A stretch of 64,000 nucleotides of DNA from Vannielia litorea (GCF_900142295.1 NZ_FSRL01000002.1:310001-374000), one strand, 5' to 3'. Positions 18,180 through 26,914 are shown, counted from the stretch's first letter. The notes: generated by a model from the sequence alone, not told the origin. Numbers and translations are program-made.

Positions 18180-18791
18180 CTATTCGGTCGGGACGGTGCC
18201 ATTGCGACCGGCGAGGATGAGCGACAGCCGGTAGGCCGCCTTCGGCTCCATGCCGGCGAGCACGGCAGCGGCGCGTTCAGGCTGCATCCGCCCAAGAAAC
18301 CCGGCGGCGAAGACCGGGTCCATCTCCTCGAAGAGCGCGGCGGCCTCCTTGGGTTTCATGACCTCGTACATGCGGGTGAGCCGGGCGAGGTCGTTCTCGG
18401 CCGCACCGTCGGCCAGGGCCAGGGTCTCTTCGAGCTGGGCCTCCGCCTCACGCAGCACGGCCATCTCGCGGGCCACCTCCTCGCGCGCGCGCGCAAGCGC
18501 GAGCAACTCGTCAGATACCGCGGCCTCGCGGGCGGTGACGGCGGTCTCGCGGGCGCCGAGCGCGGCCAGAAGGGCGGCGATCTCGGGCTCAGGTTCGCAG
18601 CCCGCCACGACAGGCGCCTCGGCCTGCTCCGCGCCGGTCATCCGGTTGGCCACTTCGCGCGCCAGGGCCGCGCCGGTGCCCCCGGTCAGCCGCAGCGTCG
18701 CCGAGGCGAGGAGCAGCGCGGCAAGCGTGGTCAGCAGCCCGCGGCCCAGCTTTTGGCGCAGTCGCCTGCGCGGTTTGCCCCTGCCGGCCAT
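18180..18791 (-). CDS. motE: MotE-family protein (MgtE-N-like flagellar motor chaperone)
   Basis: 203-residue protein with one N-terminal membrane segment or uncleaved signal (about residues 15-32), a long coiled coil (about 75-140) and a C-terminal MgtE intracellular-N-like domain (YEVMKPKEAAALFEEMDP, then RMQPERAAAVLAGMEPKAA). This layout defines the MotE family; in Sinorhizobium meliloti MotE is a periplasmic chaperone for the stator protein MotC. Here it lies between a small membrane-protein gene (1-base overlap) and motA. The co-located 800-residue periplasmic protein is its most likely client, which is an inference from neighbourhood. Confidence 0.85.
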   Translation of the reverse strand: MAGRGKPRRRLRQKLGRGLLTTLAALLLASATLRLTGGTGAALAREVANRMTGAEQAEAPVVAGCEPEPEIAALLAALGARETAVTAREAAVSDELLALARAREEVAREMAVLREAEAQLEETLALADGAAENDLARLTRMYEVMKPKEAAALFEEMDPVFAAGFLGRMQPERAAAVLAGMEPKAAYRLSLILAGRNGTVPTE

Positions 18792-19159
18792 CAGGCTGCC
18801 TCCTGTTCCTCGCTGCGGGCCGCGCGCCGCCGCCGTGTCACGGTGGGCCGCGCAGAGGGCTGGGCTGCCGTGTCGGGCAGGTCGTGCATCGACGCCAGCA
18901 GGATCTCGAGCCGGGCGGCGGAGTCCTCGGCCCTTTTGGTCAGATCGGTGAGCTGCGACAGGCTCCCCCGAGAGGCCTTGCGCGCCTCCTCCAGCGCCCG
19001 GGTCAGGTCATCGACCTGCACCGAGAGCACCGCGACGGCGCCGCCCATCCCGCTCTCGAGATCGGTGAACCGCGACAACCGCCGCGACAGGACGAGGCAA
19101 TAGAGGCCCGCCCCGATCGCTCCGGCGGCCAGCAGCACATCTGCAATCAGGTTCAGCAT
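18791..19159 (-). CDS. Small membrane-anchored coiled-coil protein of the fliL-motA operon
   Basis: 122 residues: one N-terminal transmembrane helix (LIADVLLAAGAIGAGLYCLVL), then a predicted coiled coil (about 30-90) and a basic tail TRRRRAARSEEQEAA. Its stop overlaps the motE start by one base and it follows fliL by 9 bases, so it belongs to the stator transcript. I do not recognise a named family. The same small gene type is, to my knowledge, usual between fliL and motE in Rhodobacterales; its role is unknown. Confidence 0.8.
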   Translation of the reverse strand: MLNLIADVLLAAGAIGAGLYCLVLSRRLSRFTDLESGMGGAVAVLSVQVDDLTRALEEARKASRGSLSQLTDLTKRAEDSAARLEILLASMHDLPDTAAQPSARPTVTRRRRAARSEEQEAA

Positions 19160-19168
19160 CGGACTCTC

Positions 19169-19672
19169 CTAGTTTACCACGAATTCGGTCACGAGCAGGT
19201 CCTTCACCCGGCCTTCCCCCGTGACGATCTGTATGCGGCGCAGCATCTGCGCCCGCAGGCTCATCAGCGCGCTCGGGCGCTCGATCTCGCTCACCTCGAC
19301 GGCGCGGAGGTAGGTGTTGAGCACGTCAAGGATGCGCGGCATCAGCAGTGTGACCTCCTCCTGCCTGCCGGGCTGAACCTCGAGCTCGGCCCGGAACCGC
19401 AGATGCGCAGCGTGACCCTCGGACCGGACGGCGATGATGATCGGGTCGAGCGGCACGAAGGCAACGGGCTCCAGCGGCGCGGCCTCGGCGATCTCTTCCT
19501 GCATCTCGTCTGCACCCTGTACGCCGCCCAACAGGCCCGTGAAGGTGGCAAAGAAGGCCCCGCCGCCACCGCCCAGCATGAGAATCACGCCCAGGATCAG
19601 CGGCAACCTGGACTTCTTCTTCGGTGCTTCGGCCTCTTCACCGGCGTCCGCGGCAGCCTCTTGCTCGGCCAT
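19169..19672 (-). CDS. fliL: Flagellar basal-body-associated protein FliL
   Basis: 167-residue bitopic inner-membrane protein that surrounds and supports stator units. A charged N-terminus is followed by one membrane segment (LPLILGVILMLGGGGGAFFA) and the periplasmic FliL domain ending LLVTEFVVN. ATG 19672 (MAEQEAAADAG) is chosen over ATG 19711 because AGGAG lies upstream of it and because the longer start would abut the CtrA-like box at 19725. It heads the operon fliL, small membrane protein, motE, motA and the 800-residue protein, divergent from fliF. Confidence 0.93.
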   Translation of the reverse strand: MAEQEAAADAGEEAEAPKKKSRLPLILGVILMLGGGGGAFFATFTGLLGGVQGADEMQEEIAEAAPLEPVAFVPLDPIIIAVRSEGHAAHLRFRAELEVQPGRQEEVTLLMPRILDVLNTYLRAVEVSEIERPSALMSLRAQMLRRIQIVTGEGRVKDLLVTEFVVN

Positions 19673-19724
19673 GTCATCGGTTCTCCTGAACAAATCCCTC
19701 GATCCGTTCATAGCCCGAAGGTGG

Positions 19725-19739
19725 CTAACCGATTGTTAA
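19725..19739. promoter_or_regulatory. CtrA-like box between divergent fliL and fliF
   Basis: CTAA-CCGATTG-TTAA matches the alphaproteobacterial CtrA consensus TTAA-N7-TTAA with one mismatch. It is centred 60 bases from the fliL start and 67 from the fliF start, so one bound regulator could serve both operons. CtrA control of flagellar genes is established in Caulobacter and in several Rhodobacterales; binding here is inferred. Confidence 0.6.
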
Positions 19740-19798
19740 GGCCGATGGGCGATCTAGGGGGCACCGGGGAGAAACCTCGGAGTCGGCGGAGAATGCGC

Positions 19799-21445
19799 GT
19801 GCAAAACCTTTTGGACACCTGGAATGGCCTCGACGCCCGGCGGCGAATCACCGTTCTGGTTGCCACCCTGGCGATGTTTGCGGCGGTGCTGGCCCTGAGC
19901 CGGATGGCGACGGCACCGGGGATGACGCTGCTCTATGCCGGGCTCGAGCCGGCCGCCGCCGGCGAGGTGGTGACCTCGCTCGACCAGCAGGGCGTGGCCT
20001 ATGAGGTGCGCGGCGGTGCGATCTATGTCGACAGCGCCCGGCGCGACGCGCTGCGGATGACCCTCGCGGGCGAGGGCCTTCCGGCAAACGGCGGGCAGGG
20101 CTACGAAATTCTCGACGGGCTCACCGGCTTCGGCACGACCAGCCAGATGTTCGACGCCGCCTATTGGCGCGCGAAGGAGGGCGAATTGGCTCGCACGATC
20201 CTGGCCTCGCCGCGCGTCCGCGCCGCGCGGGTGCATATCTCCAACCCGGCGAGCCAAGGGTTCGGCCGGACCGAGGCCGCCTCCGCTTCGGTCTCGGTCA
20301 CGGCCACGGGCGGACGGGTGACGCCGGCCGAAGCGAAGGCCTTCAAGTTCCTGATCGCCAGCGCCGTCGCCGGGCTGACGCCGGAAGGCGTGTCGGTGAT
20401 CGACGGCACCAGCGGCGCGGTCGTGGCGCCCGACGACGCCCTCGGCGATGCGGCGGGCGACGAGCGCGCCGATGCGCTGCGGCGCAACGTGCAACGGCTG
20501 CTCGAGGCCCATGTCGGGCCCGGCAACGCGGTGGTGGAAGTATCGGTCGAAACCCAGACCGACCGGGAGCAGATCATCGAGCGCCGGTTCGATCCGGATG
20601 GACGGGTGGCCGTGAGCTCCGAAACCGAGGAACGCTCGAACAGCGCCAGCGGCACCAATCCCTCGGCCGTGACGGTGGCCTCCAACCTGCCCGATGGCGA
20701 GGCCGCTGGCGCCGGCGGCGAGAGCCAGAGCCAGGAGAGCACGACCCGGGAACGCACCAACTTTGAAGTCTCTGAAACACAACGCGAAGTGCTGCGCGCG
20801 CCGGGTGCGGTGAAACGGCTCACCGTGGCCGTTCTGGTCGACGGGATCCGCGGCGAGGACGCCAGTGGCAGCGCCATCTGGACGGCCCGGAGCGACGAGC
20901 AGCTCGGCGCCCTGCGCGAGCTGGTGGCCAGCGCGGTGGGGTACAACGAGGAGCGGGGCGACCAGATCACCATCAAGTCGCTGGAGTTCCTGCCGGTCGA
21001 GGAAGTTGGCACGATGGCAGGTGGCTCGCTGCTGGACCGGCTGAACATCATGACCCTGATCCAGCTCGCGATCCTGGCGCTGGTCACGCTCGGCCTCGGC
21101 CTCTTCGTGCTCAAACCCGCGCTGACCGCCAGGGCGCTGCCCGCGCCCGAAACCCCGGTGGCGGCGCTGCCGCCCGGTGCGCCGGCGGAAACGGGCCGGG
21201 CCGATCTCGACGACATCGCGATGCCCGACGCGCTCACCGGCGAAATCGACGACAGTGACATGGACCTGCCAGACCTCGCCGTGGTGAACGATTTCGACGT
21301 GTCGGGGGTGCCCGGAATGGAGGGGTTCGGCGGCAACGGCCGCGATCCGGTGGCCCGACTCCGGCAAATGATCGAGGAGCGCCAGGACGAGACCATCGAG
21401 ATCCTGAAGAGCTGGATGGAAGAGGATGAGGAGGCCCGGGCGTGA
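19799..21445 (+). CDS. fliF: Flagellar MS-ring protein FliF
   Basis: About 548-residue inner-membrane ring scaffold. The first membrane segment follows ARRRITVLVATLAMFAAVLAL; the periplasmic ring-building (YscJ/FliF) domain covers about 40-400 and includes the conserved stretch DGLTGFGTTSQMFDAAYWRA. The second membrane segment is IQLAILALVTLGLGLFVLKP, and an acidic C-terminal tail binds FliG. GTG 19799 has GGAG seven bases upstream; ATG 19793, in frame two codons earlier, is an alternative with poor spacing. It heads fliF-fliH-fliN-fliP. fliG is not found in the window. Confidence 0.94.
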   Translation: MQNLLDTWNGLDARRRITVLVATLAMFAAVLALSRMATAPGMTLLYAGLEPAAAGEVVTSLDQQGVAYEVRGGAIYVDSARRDALRMTLAGEGLPANGGQGYEILDGLTGFGTTSQMFDAAYWRAKEGELARTILASPRVRAARVHISNPASQGFGRTEAASASVSVTATGGRVTPAEAKAFKFLIASAVAGLTPEGVSVIDGTSGAVVAPDDALGDAAGDERADALRRNVQRLLEAHVGPGNAVVEVSVETQTDREQIIERRFDPDGRVAVSSETEERSNSASGTNPSAVTVASNLPDGEAAGAGGESQSQESTTRERTNFEVSETQREVLRAPGAVKRLTVAVLVDGIRGEDASGSAIWTARSDEQLGALRELVASAVGYNEERGDQITIKSLEFLPVEEVGTMAGGSLLDRLNIMTLIQLAILALVTLGLGLFVLKPALTARALPAPETPVAALPPGAPAETGRADLDDIAMPDALTGEIDDSDMDLPDLAVVNDFDVSGVPGMEGFGGNGRDPVARLRQMIEERQDETIEILKSWMEEDEEARA

Positions 21446-22032
21446 GCAAGGGCGGAATCACCCTCGAAGAGTTCAGCGGTGCCCCGAAGAAGGCGCGCGA
21501 GCCGGCTGGTGATGGCGCGCTGGCCGAGGCCCAGCTCGCGGCCTTCGACAAGGGCTACCGGGAGGGCTGGGACGATGCCGCCCGCGCCCATGCCGAGGAG
21601 CAGCGGGCGATCGCGGCCGACCTGGCCCGCGCGCTGGACGACATGAGCTTCACCTATCACGAGGCGCGCCGGGCGATGCTGGCCGAAATGCGCGCGCTGA
21701 TCACCGGGATCGTCGCCAAGGTGCTGCCCGGAACCCTTGCCGGAAGTCTCGGCCCCACGATTTTGGAGCGGATCGAGGCGGCCGTACAGGCGCGCAGCGA
21801 AGTCTCTGTCGAGGTGACCGTCGCGCCCGGGAACATGGCGCGCATCGAGCCCCTTCTGCAGGGCGCGGCCACCATCCCGGTGCGGCTGGCCGAAGAACCG
21901 AGCCTCGGGCCGGGCCAGGCGGTGCTGCGGTTTGCCAGTGCCGAGGAGATCATCGACCTCGACGCGGTGCTCGAGGGCATCGCCCAGGTCGTCGCAGGGT
22001 TTTTTGAGGGTCAGGCGACCCGGGAAGGATGA
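21442..22032 (+). CDS. fliH: Flagellar export ATPase regulator FliH (divergent member)
   Basis: 196-residue cytoplasmic protein. A central helical part with GYREGWDDAARAHAEEQRAIAAD resembles the coiled-coil GxxxG-type region of FliH, and the C-terminal domain (VSVEVTVAPGNMARIEPLL ... GPGQAVLRFASAEEIIDLDAVL) matches the FliH/YscL fold. The start GTG at 21442 overlaps the fliF stop as GTGA. It lies between fliF and fliN, the standard alphaproteobacterial order when fliG is elsewhere or after fliF. The family is inferred from position plus this C-terminal pattern. Confidence 0.8.
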   Translation: MSKGGITLEEFSGAPKKAREPAGDGALAEAQLAAFDKGYREGWDDAARAHAEEQRAIAADLARALDDMSFTYHEARRAMLAEMRALITGIVAKVLPGTLAGSLGPTILERIEAAVQARSEVSVEVTVAPGNMARIEPLLQGAATIPVRLAEEPSLGPGQAVLRFASAEEIIDLDAVLEGIAQVVAGFFEGQATREG

Positions 22033-22035
22033 GAC

Positions 22036-22311
22036 ATGACCGAAGAGGCACAATCCGCAGGCAACCCGTTCAGCCAGGTTCCGGTGGAGATCACCGTCGC
22101 GGTGGGCAAGGCCCGGCCGCGGGTCTCCGAACTGCTGAAGCTCGGGCCCGACGCGGTCTTGCCGCTCGACCGGCGGGTCGAGGACCCGGTGGAGCTTTAC
22201 GTGGGCGACAAGCTCATCGCGCGGGGCGAGCTGACCGAGGCCGAAGACGGCCAGCCGGGCCAGCTGGCCGTGCGGCTGACCGAGGTGGCTGACCTCAAGG
22301 GCGGGCTGTGA
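22036..22311 (+). CDS. fliN: Flagellar motor switch protein FliN
   Basis: 91-residue C-ring component. Nearly the whole protein is the surface-presentation (SpoA/FliMN) domain: VPVEITVAVGKARPRVSELLKL, the Pro-Leu-Asp turn, DPVELYVGDKLIARGEL and the C-terminal LAVRLTEV. It starts 4 bases after fliH and overlaps fliP by four bases. Together with FliM and FliG (both absent from the window) it sets rotation state and docks the export ATPase. Confidence 0.94.
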   Translation: MTEEAQSAGNPFSQVPVEITVAVGKARPRVSELLKLGPDAVLPLDRRVEDPVELYVGDKLIARGELTEAEDGQPGQLAVRLTEVADLKGGL

Positions 22312-23045
22312 GCCCGATGTTGCGTGCCGCCGGCCTTGCCCTCGTGGTCGCAACCCTGGCGGCGCCACTCGCCGCGCAGGACATCACGATAGACCTGGGG
22401 GACGGCGCAGGCGGATTCACCAGCCACACGATCGGGCTCTTCGCGCTCATCACCATCCTGAGCCTCGTGCCCGGAATCGCGGTGATGGTCACCTGTTTTC
22501 CGTTCATCGTGACCGTGCTCTCGATCCTGCGCCAGGCCATCGGCCTGCAGCAGTCGCCGCCCAACATGCTGATCGTCTCGCTGGCACTGTTCCTCACCTG
22601 GTTCATCATGGACCCGGTGTTCCAGGAGGCCTGGCGCACGGGCGTTCGCCCGCTGCTCGATGCGCAGCTCCCGCTCGAGGAGGCCCTGGCCAACACGATG
22701 GCACCGTTCCGGCTGTTCATGGCGGCGCGGGTGGATCCTGAGACGTTGCGCACATTGGGCGAGGTGCGGCCCGGTGCGGTTGCAGGGCCCGCGCCGGGGG
22801 AGGCGCCCTTGTCGCTGCTCGTTCCCTCGTTCTTGCTGAGCGAGGTCGAGCGCGCCTTTCAGATCGGGTTCCTGATCTTCCTGCCCTTCCTCATCATCGA
22901 CCTGGTGGTCGCGGCGGTCCTCATGTCGATGGGGATGATGATGGTGCCGCCGGCGATCGTCGCGCTGCCCTTCAAACTGGCCTTCTTCGTGGTCGCCGAC
23001 GGCTGGGCGCTGATCTCGGGCGCGTTGATCCGAAGCTACTTCTGA
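22308..23045 (+). CDS. fliP: Flagellar export gate protein FliP
   Basis: 245-residue export-gate core protein. A signal peptide (MSPMLRAAGLALVVATLAAPLAAQ) precedes four membrane segments, with family stretches PFIVTVLSILRQAIGLQQSP, PPNMLIVSLALFLTWFIMDP and the C-terminal MGMMMVPPAIVALPFKLAFF. The GTG start overlaps the fliN stop (GTGA). It is the last gene of the fliF operon and converges on flgI across a 263-base gap. Confidence 0.95.
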   Translation: MSPMLRAAGLALVVATLAAPLAAQDITIDLGDGAGGFTSHTIGLFALITILSLVPGIAVMVTCFPFIVTVLSILRQAIGLQQSPPNMLIVSLALFLTWFIMDPVFQEAWRTGVRPLLDAQLPLEEALANTMAPFRLFMAARVDPETLRTLGEVRPGAVAGPAPGEAPLSLLVPSFLLSEVERAFQIGFLIFLPFLIIDLVVAAVLMSMGMMMVPPAIVALPFKLAFFVVADGWALISGALIRSYF

Positions 23046-23308
23046 CCGGAGACAACGGCGGGACGCAAGGCGACAGATGAGTGCCGCCCGCTGAGCGTGA
23101 GCGTTGACCGAAGCGCCGCGGCTGCTGGCGCGCCCTTCCTGCCTGAAGGCGAACCTGCCGTGGATGCGAAGCGGCGGCGCAGCGGGAGGCGAGGGCCGGG
23201 CGTGGCTTTGGCAAGCGGAGCGCTGGCACCGCGGCCGGAAAAGGGGCGCTGCGGCTTCGGGCCGCGAGCGAAGCCTGCCCCGAGTGCACCGATCCTCGGG
23301 CCCTCGGA
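23046..23308. other. 263-base gap between convergent fliP and flgI
   Basis: Short open frames occur on both strands (for example 23104-23322 plus), but none has family features or a ribosome site, so I do not call a gene. A 7-base stem GGCTTCG / CGAAGCC with a 9-base loop lies at 23253-23275, and an imperfect dyad around GGGCCC at 23291-23310 overlaps the flgI stop. Neither has a U-tract. Confidence 0.5.
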
Positions 23309-24412
23309 TCACCGGACAATGAAGTCGGCGTGGAGCGCCCCTGCGGCCTTGATGCTCTTGAGGATGTCGATCATGTCGCGCGGCGAGACCCCCAGGGCAT
23401 TGAGGCCGGCCACGACCTCGGAGAGCGAAGTGCCCTCGGCGACCTCGGCCAGACCGATGCCAGGCTCTTCGTTGATCTCGGCAGTGGTGTTGGGCAGCAC
23501 CACGGTTTCGCCGGGGGCGAAGGGGTTGGGCTGCACGGCGATCGGCTTTTCCTCGATCCGGATCGTCAGGTTGCCCTGGCTCACCGCGACCCGGCTGATG
23601 CGCACGTCCTCGCCCATCACGATCGTGCCCGAGCGCTGGTCGACCACGACCATGGCGCGGCGCTGGGGCTCTACGGCGATGTTCTCGATCCGGCTCACCA
23701 TATGGGCCGGCGAGCGCGTGCCACTGCCCGACAGGGTGATCTGCACGGTGCCGGCATCGAGCATGCGGGCGACGGGGGCACCGAAAGCAGCGTTGATCGC
23801 CGTCTCGATCCGGTTCGCGGTCGTGAAATCCTGCGTGCGCAGCGCCAGCCGCATGCTGCGCAACTGGGTGAAGTCGAAGGGCACCTCGCGCTCGACCCGG
23901 GCGCCGGAGGGGACGGTGCCGGCGGTGGGCACGCCCTGGGTGACCGTGGCGCCATCGCCCTCGGCCGTCGCGCCGCCCGCGATGATGGTGCCCTGCGCCA
24001 CCGCGTAGATCTGGCCGTCGGCAGCGGTGAGCGGGGTCATCACCAGGGTTCCGCCGAGCAGGCTCTTGGCGTCGCCGATGGCCGAGACGGTAACGTCGAT
24101 CTGGCTGCCCGCGCGGGCGAAGGGCGGCAGGGTGGCCGTGACGAAGACGGCCGCCACGTTCTTTGGGCGGAACTGTTCGCCGGTGACGTTGACGCCGAGG
24201 CGCTCAAGCATGTTCTGCATGATCTCCTCGGTAAAGGGCGCGTTGCGCAACCCGTCGCCCGAGCCGTTGAGCCCGACGACCAGGCCGTAGCCGACGAGAT
24301 CGTTGCCGCGCACCCCGTCGAACTCGACGAGATCCTTGATGCGGACGGGCGTGGCAGAGGCAGCACCGGCGAGGGCAAGCGCGAGAAGGCAGGCGAGGAG
24401 GGTGCGAAACAT
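23309..24412 (-). CDS. flgI: Flagellar P-ring protein FlgI
   Basis: 367-residue periplasmic ring protein that forms the bushing in the peptidoglycan layer. It has a Sec signal (MFRTLLACLLALALAGAASA) and then the family core: DLVEFDGVRGNDLVGYGLVVGLNGSGDG (shown at about residues 27-54), NMLERLGVN, and the C-terminal LNALGVSPRDMIDILKSIKAAGALHAD. It overlaps the flgL stop by one base (TGATG). It is the last gene of the flgE-flgK-flgL-flgI series. flgA and flgH are not in the window. Confidence 0.96.
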   Translation of the reverse strand: MFRTLLACLLALALAGAASATPVRIKDLVEFDGVRGNDLVGYGLVVGLNGSGDGLRNAPFTEEIMQNMLERLGVNVTGEQFRPKNVAAVFVTATLPPFARAGSQIDVTVSAIGDAKSLLGGTLVMTPLTAADGQIYAVAQGTIIAGGATAEGDGATVTQGVPTAGTVPSGARVEREVPFDFTQLRSMRLALRTQDFTTANRIETAINAAFGAPVARMLDAGTVQITLSGSGTRSPAHMVSRIENIAVEPQRRAMVVVDQRSGTIVMGEDVRISRVAVSQGNLTIRIEEKPIAVQPNPFAPGETVVLPNTTAEINEEPGIGLAEVAEGTSLSEVVAGLNALGVSPRDMIDILKSIKAAGALHADFIVR

Positions 24413-25419
24413 CAGAGGTAATTCACCAGGCTCAAGGACTGCATTCGGGCAGTCACCGCGTAGATGGTTTCGAGCTGCAACTGAACCTGTTGCAGGCGCG
24501 AGGCGGTTTCGTAGGGATCCACTTCGAGCAGGCCGGAGCGGGTGACGGTGAGAGCGGAGGTCTCGGCGGCGCGTGCGGTGTCGGCCTCCTCGATCAGCGC
24601 CTCGACGGTGCCGAGCCGGGCCTGGAGCCGGGTCAGGCCGGACTCGCCCTCGATCAGGATCTCGCCGGCGTTCCGGAGCAGCTCGGCGCGTGCGGCATCA
24701 TCGCCGGCCAGGGCGCCTTCGCCGACCAGCCCGGCCAGGGCGATGCCCTTCAGCGTGGCGCGCAGCTCGGGGTCGAATGCAGTGAAGCCGAGGTCGGCCG
24801 AAACCTCCTGCCCGATGTCGACAGGGTCGAGCGGGGTTGTGGAGCCGAGGTAGACGGTGCTCTCGAAGCCGCCGCCCGTGTCGAACCAGGCATCGACGGC
24901 CGCCATCAGGCTGGCCACGTCGGTGGCGACCGCGGTTGCGGCGGTGAGCCCTGCCATCAGGGTGGCGGCATCGGCCACCGCAGGGCCGCTGACCGCCTCG
25001 CCGGCAAACACGCTGCGGCCGCCGAACTCGGTGTTCAGGGCGGCGAGCACGGGCTGGAGCCGCGCGGCGGTATCCTTCGCAGCGGTGCCGATCAGCTCGG
25101 GCTGGGCCGCCTGGCTGGCGTTGAGAAGGTTGGAGGCGGATTCGGCCCCGAAGGCGGAGATGGTCTGGTAGGCGTGCTGCATTACCGAGGCGAAGCTGGC
25201 GGCCTCGGTGCTGGCGGTCCGGAAGGCGCTGTTGCGGGCGAGGCTCATCTCGATGCTGGTGATCGGGGCGAAATCGCCCTTCACCGCCTCGGCAATGCTC
25301 GACTTCCGGCCCGACGCCATTTCCTGCGTCAGGCGCGTCAGCTCCGACTTGGCGTCGTGGTTGGAGCGGTTCATCGAGTGCAGGCGGGCGAGGTCGCCGA
25401 AGCCCAGTTGTCTCAGCAT
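24412..25419 (-). CDS. flgL: Flagellar hook-filament junction protein FlgL
   Basis: 335-residue flagellin-like junction protein (HAP3). The N-terminal segment (DLARLHSMNRSNHDAKSELTRL) and the C-terminal helix (ETASRLQQVQLQLETIYAVTARMQSLSLVNYL, residues about 304-335) are the paired coiled coils of the flagellin family. The middle domain is Ala-rich and poorly conserved. It lies 13 bases after flgK and is coupled to flgI by a one-base stop/start overlap. Confidence 0.9.
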   Translation of the reverse strand: MLRQLGFGDLARLHSMNRSNHDAKSELTRLTQEMASGRKSSIAEAVKGDFAPITSIEMSLARNSAFRTASTEAASFASVMQHAYQTISAFGAESASNLLNASQAAQPELIGTAAKDTAARLQPVLAALNTEFGGRSVFAGEAVSGPAVADAATLMAGLTAATAVATDVASLMAAVDAWFDTGGGFESTVYLGSTTPLDPVDIGQEVSADLGFTAFDPELRATLKGIALAGLVGEGALAGDDAARAELLRNAGEILIEGESGLTRLQARLGTVEALIEEADTARAAETSALTVTRSGLLEVDPYETASRLQQVQLQLETIYAVTARMQSLSLVNYL

Positions 25420-25432
25420 GTGGTCAGCCCTT

Positions 25433-26878
25433 TCAGATGGCCATGATCCGCTGGATCATCTCGTCGATCGTCTGAAGGACCTTGGCGTTGGCGGCATAGG
25501 CCTGCTCGACGATCAGCAGCTGTTGCAGTTCGCGGTCGGTATCCACGCCGCCGGCCAGTTCGGCGCCGAGGAGCGTGTCGTAGCGCGCCATCTGGTAGCC
25601 AAGCTCGACCTCGCCGCTCTGCCGCCGGGCGGCGAGGCCGGAGAGGAAGTCGGCGGCATGGCCGGAGGCGGAACGGGACAGGCCGGTGGCGGCGGCGGAG
25701 GGGGAACTGCGGCTCTCGTTCAGGCGGTCGGCGACGGCCTGCAGCAGCGAGGCGTTGCCGACCGGGCCGGTCACCGCGGCACCGAGCCCGTCACGCAGGC
25801 GCCAGCTGTCGCCGCCGCGATCCGGGTCGGCGAGGATGTTGAACTCGAGCCGGGCGGACAGGCCCTCCTCATCGGTGGAGACAAAGGCCGCGCCGCCGTC
25901 GGTGAAGAGGCCCGCATCGCCCGGGGCGAGCGTGGTGTCGAGCGCGGGATCCTGGAAGCGCTCGACGAGGTCGCGGGCCATCATGTCGAGCCCGGCCTGA
26001 GCTTCGACGGCGATCTCGTCGCGCTGGGCGAAGAGGGCGTGGAGCGTACCGCCCGCAAAGGGGGCGTTGTCGCCATCGGTGCGGACCGGATTGCCGTTGA
26101 GGGTGAGGCCGGAGAGGGCGCCCGAGGCGAGTGTCATGTCGGGGGTGATGAGGTTCACGGGCGTGAAGCCGATGGTGGCGGCGGTGCCCTCGAGCAGGAT
26201 GCCGCCGGTGGGCGTGAAGAGCGCCACCTTGCCGCCCTCCCGTTGGACCTGCCGGAGCGGAACGATCTCGGAAACACTGTCGATGAGCACCTGGCGCTGA
26301 TCTTGCAGGGCGGCCGCATCCTGCCCATTGGAACCGGAGTTGAAGATCAGCGCGTTCAGCTCGGCGATCTGCTGGAGCGAGCTGTTGAGCCGGGTCACCT
26401 CGCGGGCGATCTGCTGATCGACTTCGAGCCGCAGGTCCTGGAGGCCGTCGGAGATGCTCTCGAAGCGGTCGGCGAGGGCCACGCCGGCCCGCGCGACGGT
26501 ATCGAGCCGGGCGGGCACGTCGGGCCGGCTGGAGGCCTCGATCAGTGCCCCTTCGAAGCGGGCGTAGGCGGCTGTCAGGGAGCTGGCCTCGTCGGGCGCG
26601 CCGAGCAGGCCCTCGATCCGGAGCAGGGCCTGGGCACGGGTGTCGGCCTCGCCGGCGGCGGCCTGGGCGAGCCGCCGGTCGCCGATGATGCGCTCGTTGA
26701 CGTTGCGCTGGACCGTCCCGACCTCGACGCCGCCCAGCGGCCGGACGGAGAGGGCCACGCTGCGCCGCCCGTAGCCCTCGGTCAGCGCGTTGGCGATGTT
26801 GGAGCTGATGACATCGGTCTGGCGCCTGGTGGCGTTCAGCCCCGAGAGCGCGGCCGACATGGAAGCGGAGAGGGTCAT
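25433..26878 (-). CDS. flgK: Flagellar hook-associated protein FlgK
   Basis: 481-residue hook-filament junction protein (HAP1). The rod/hook N-terminal signature reads SNIANALTEGYGRRSVAL (about residues 26-43), and the C-terminal helix (QQLLIVEQAYAANAKVLQTID) matches the FlgK/FlgE family. Length is typical for alphaproteobacterial FlgK. It follows flgE after 36 bases and precedes flgL by 13 bases. Confidence 0.94.
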   Translation of the reverse strand: MTLSASMSAALSGLNATRRQTDVISSNIANALTEGYGRRSVALSVRPLGGVEVGTVQRNVNERIIGDRRLAQAAAGEADTRAQALLRIEGLLGAPDEASSLTAAYARFEGALIEASSRPDVPARLDTVARAGVALADRFESISDGLQDLRLEVDQQIAREVTRLNSSLQQIAELNALIFNSGSNGQDAAALQDQRQVLIDSVSEIVPLRQVQREGGKVALFTPTGGILLEGTAATIGFTPVNLITPDMTLASGALSGLTLNGNPVRTDGDNAPFAGGTLHALFAQRDEIAVEAQAGLDMMARDLVERFQDPALDTTLAPGDAGLFTDGGAAFVSTDEEGLSARLEFNILADPDRGGDSWRLRDGLGAAVTGPVGNASLLQAVADRLNESRSSPSAAATGLSRSASGHAADFLSGLAARRQSGEVELGYQMARYDTLLGAELAGGVDTDRELQQLLIVEQAYAANAKVLQTIDEMIQRIMAI

Positions 26879-26914
26879 GGGAGGCCTCCTGGGTTAGCCT
26901 TGGCCGAGAGCGCC

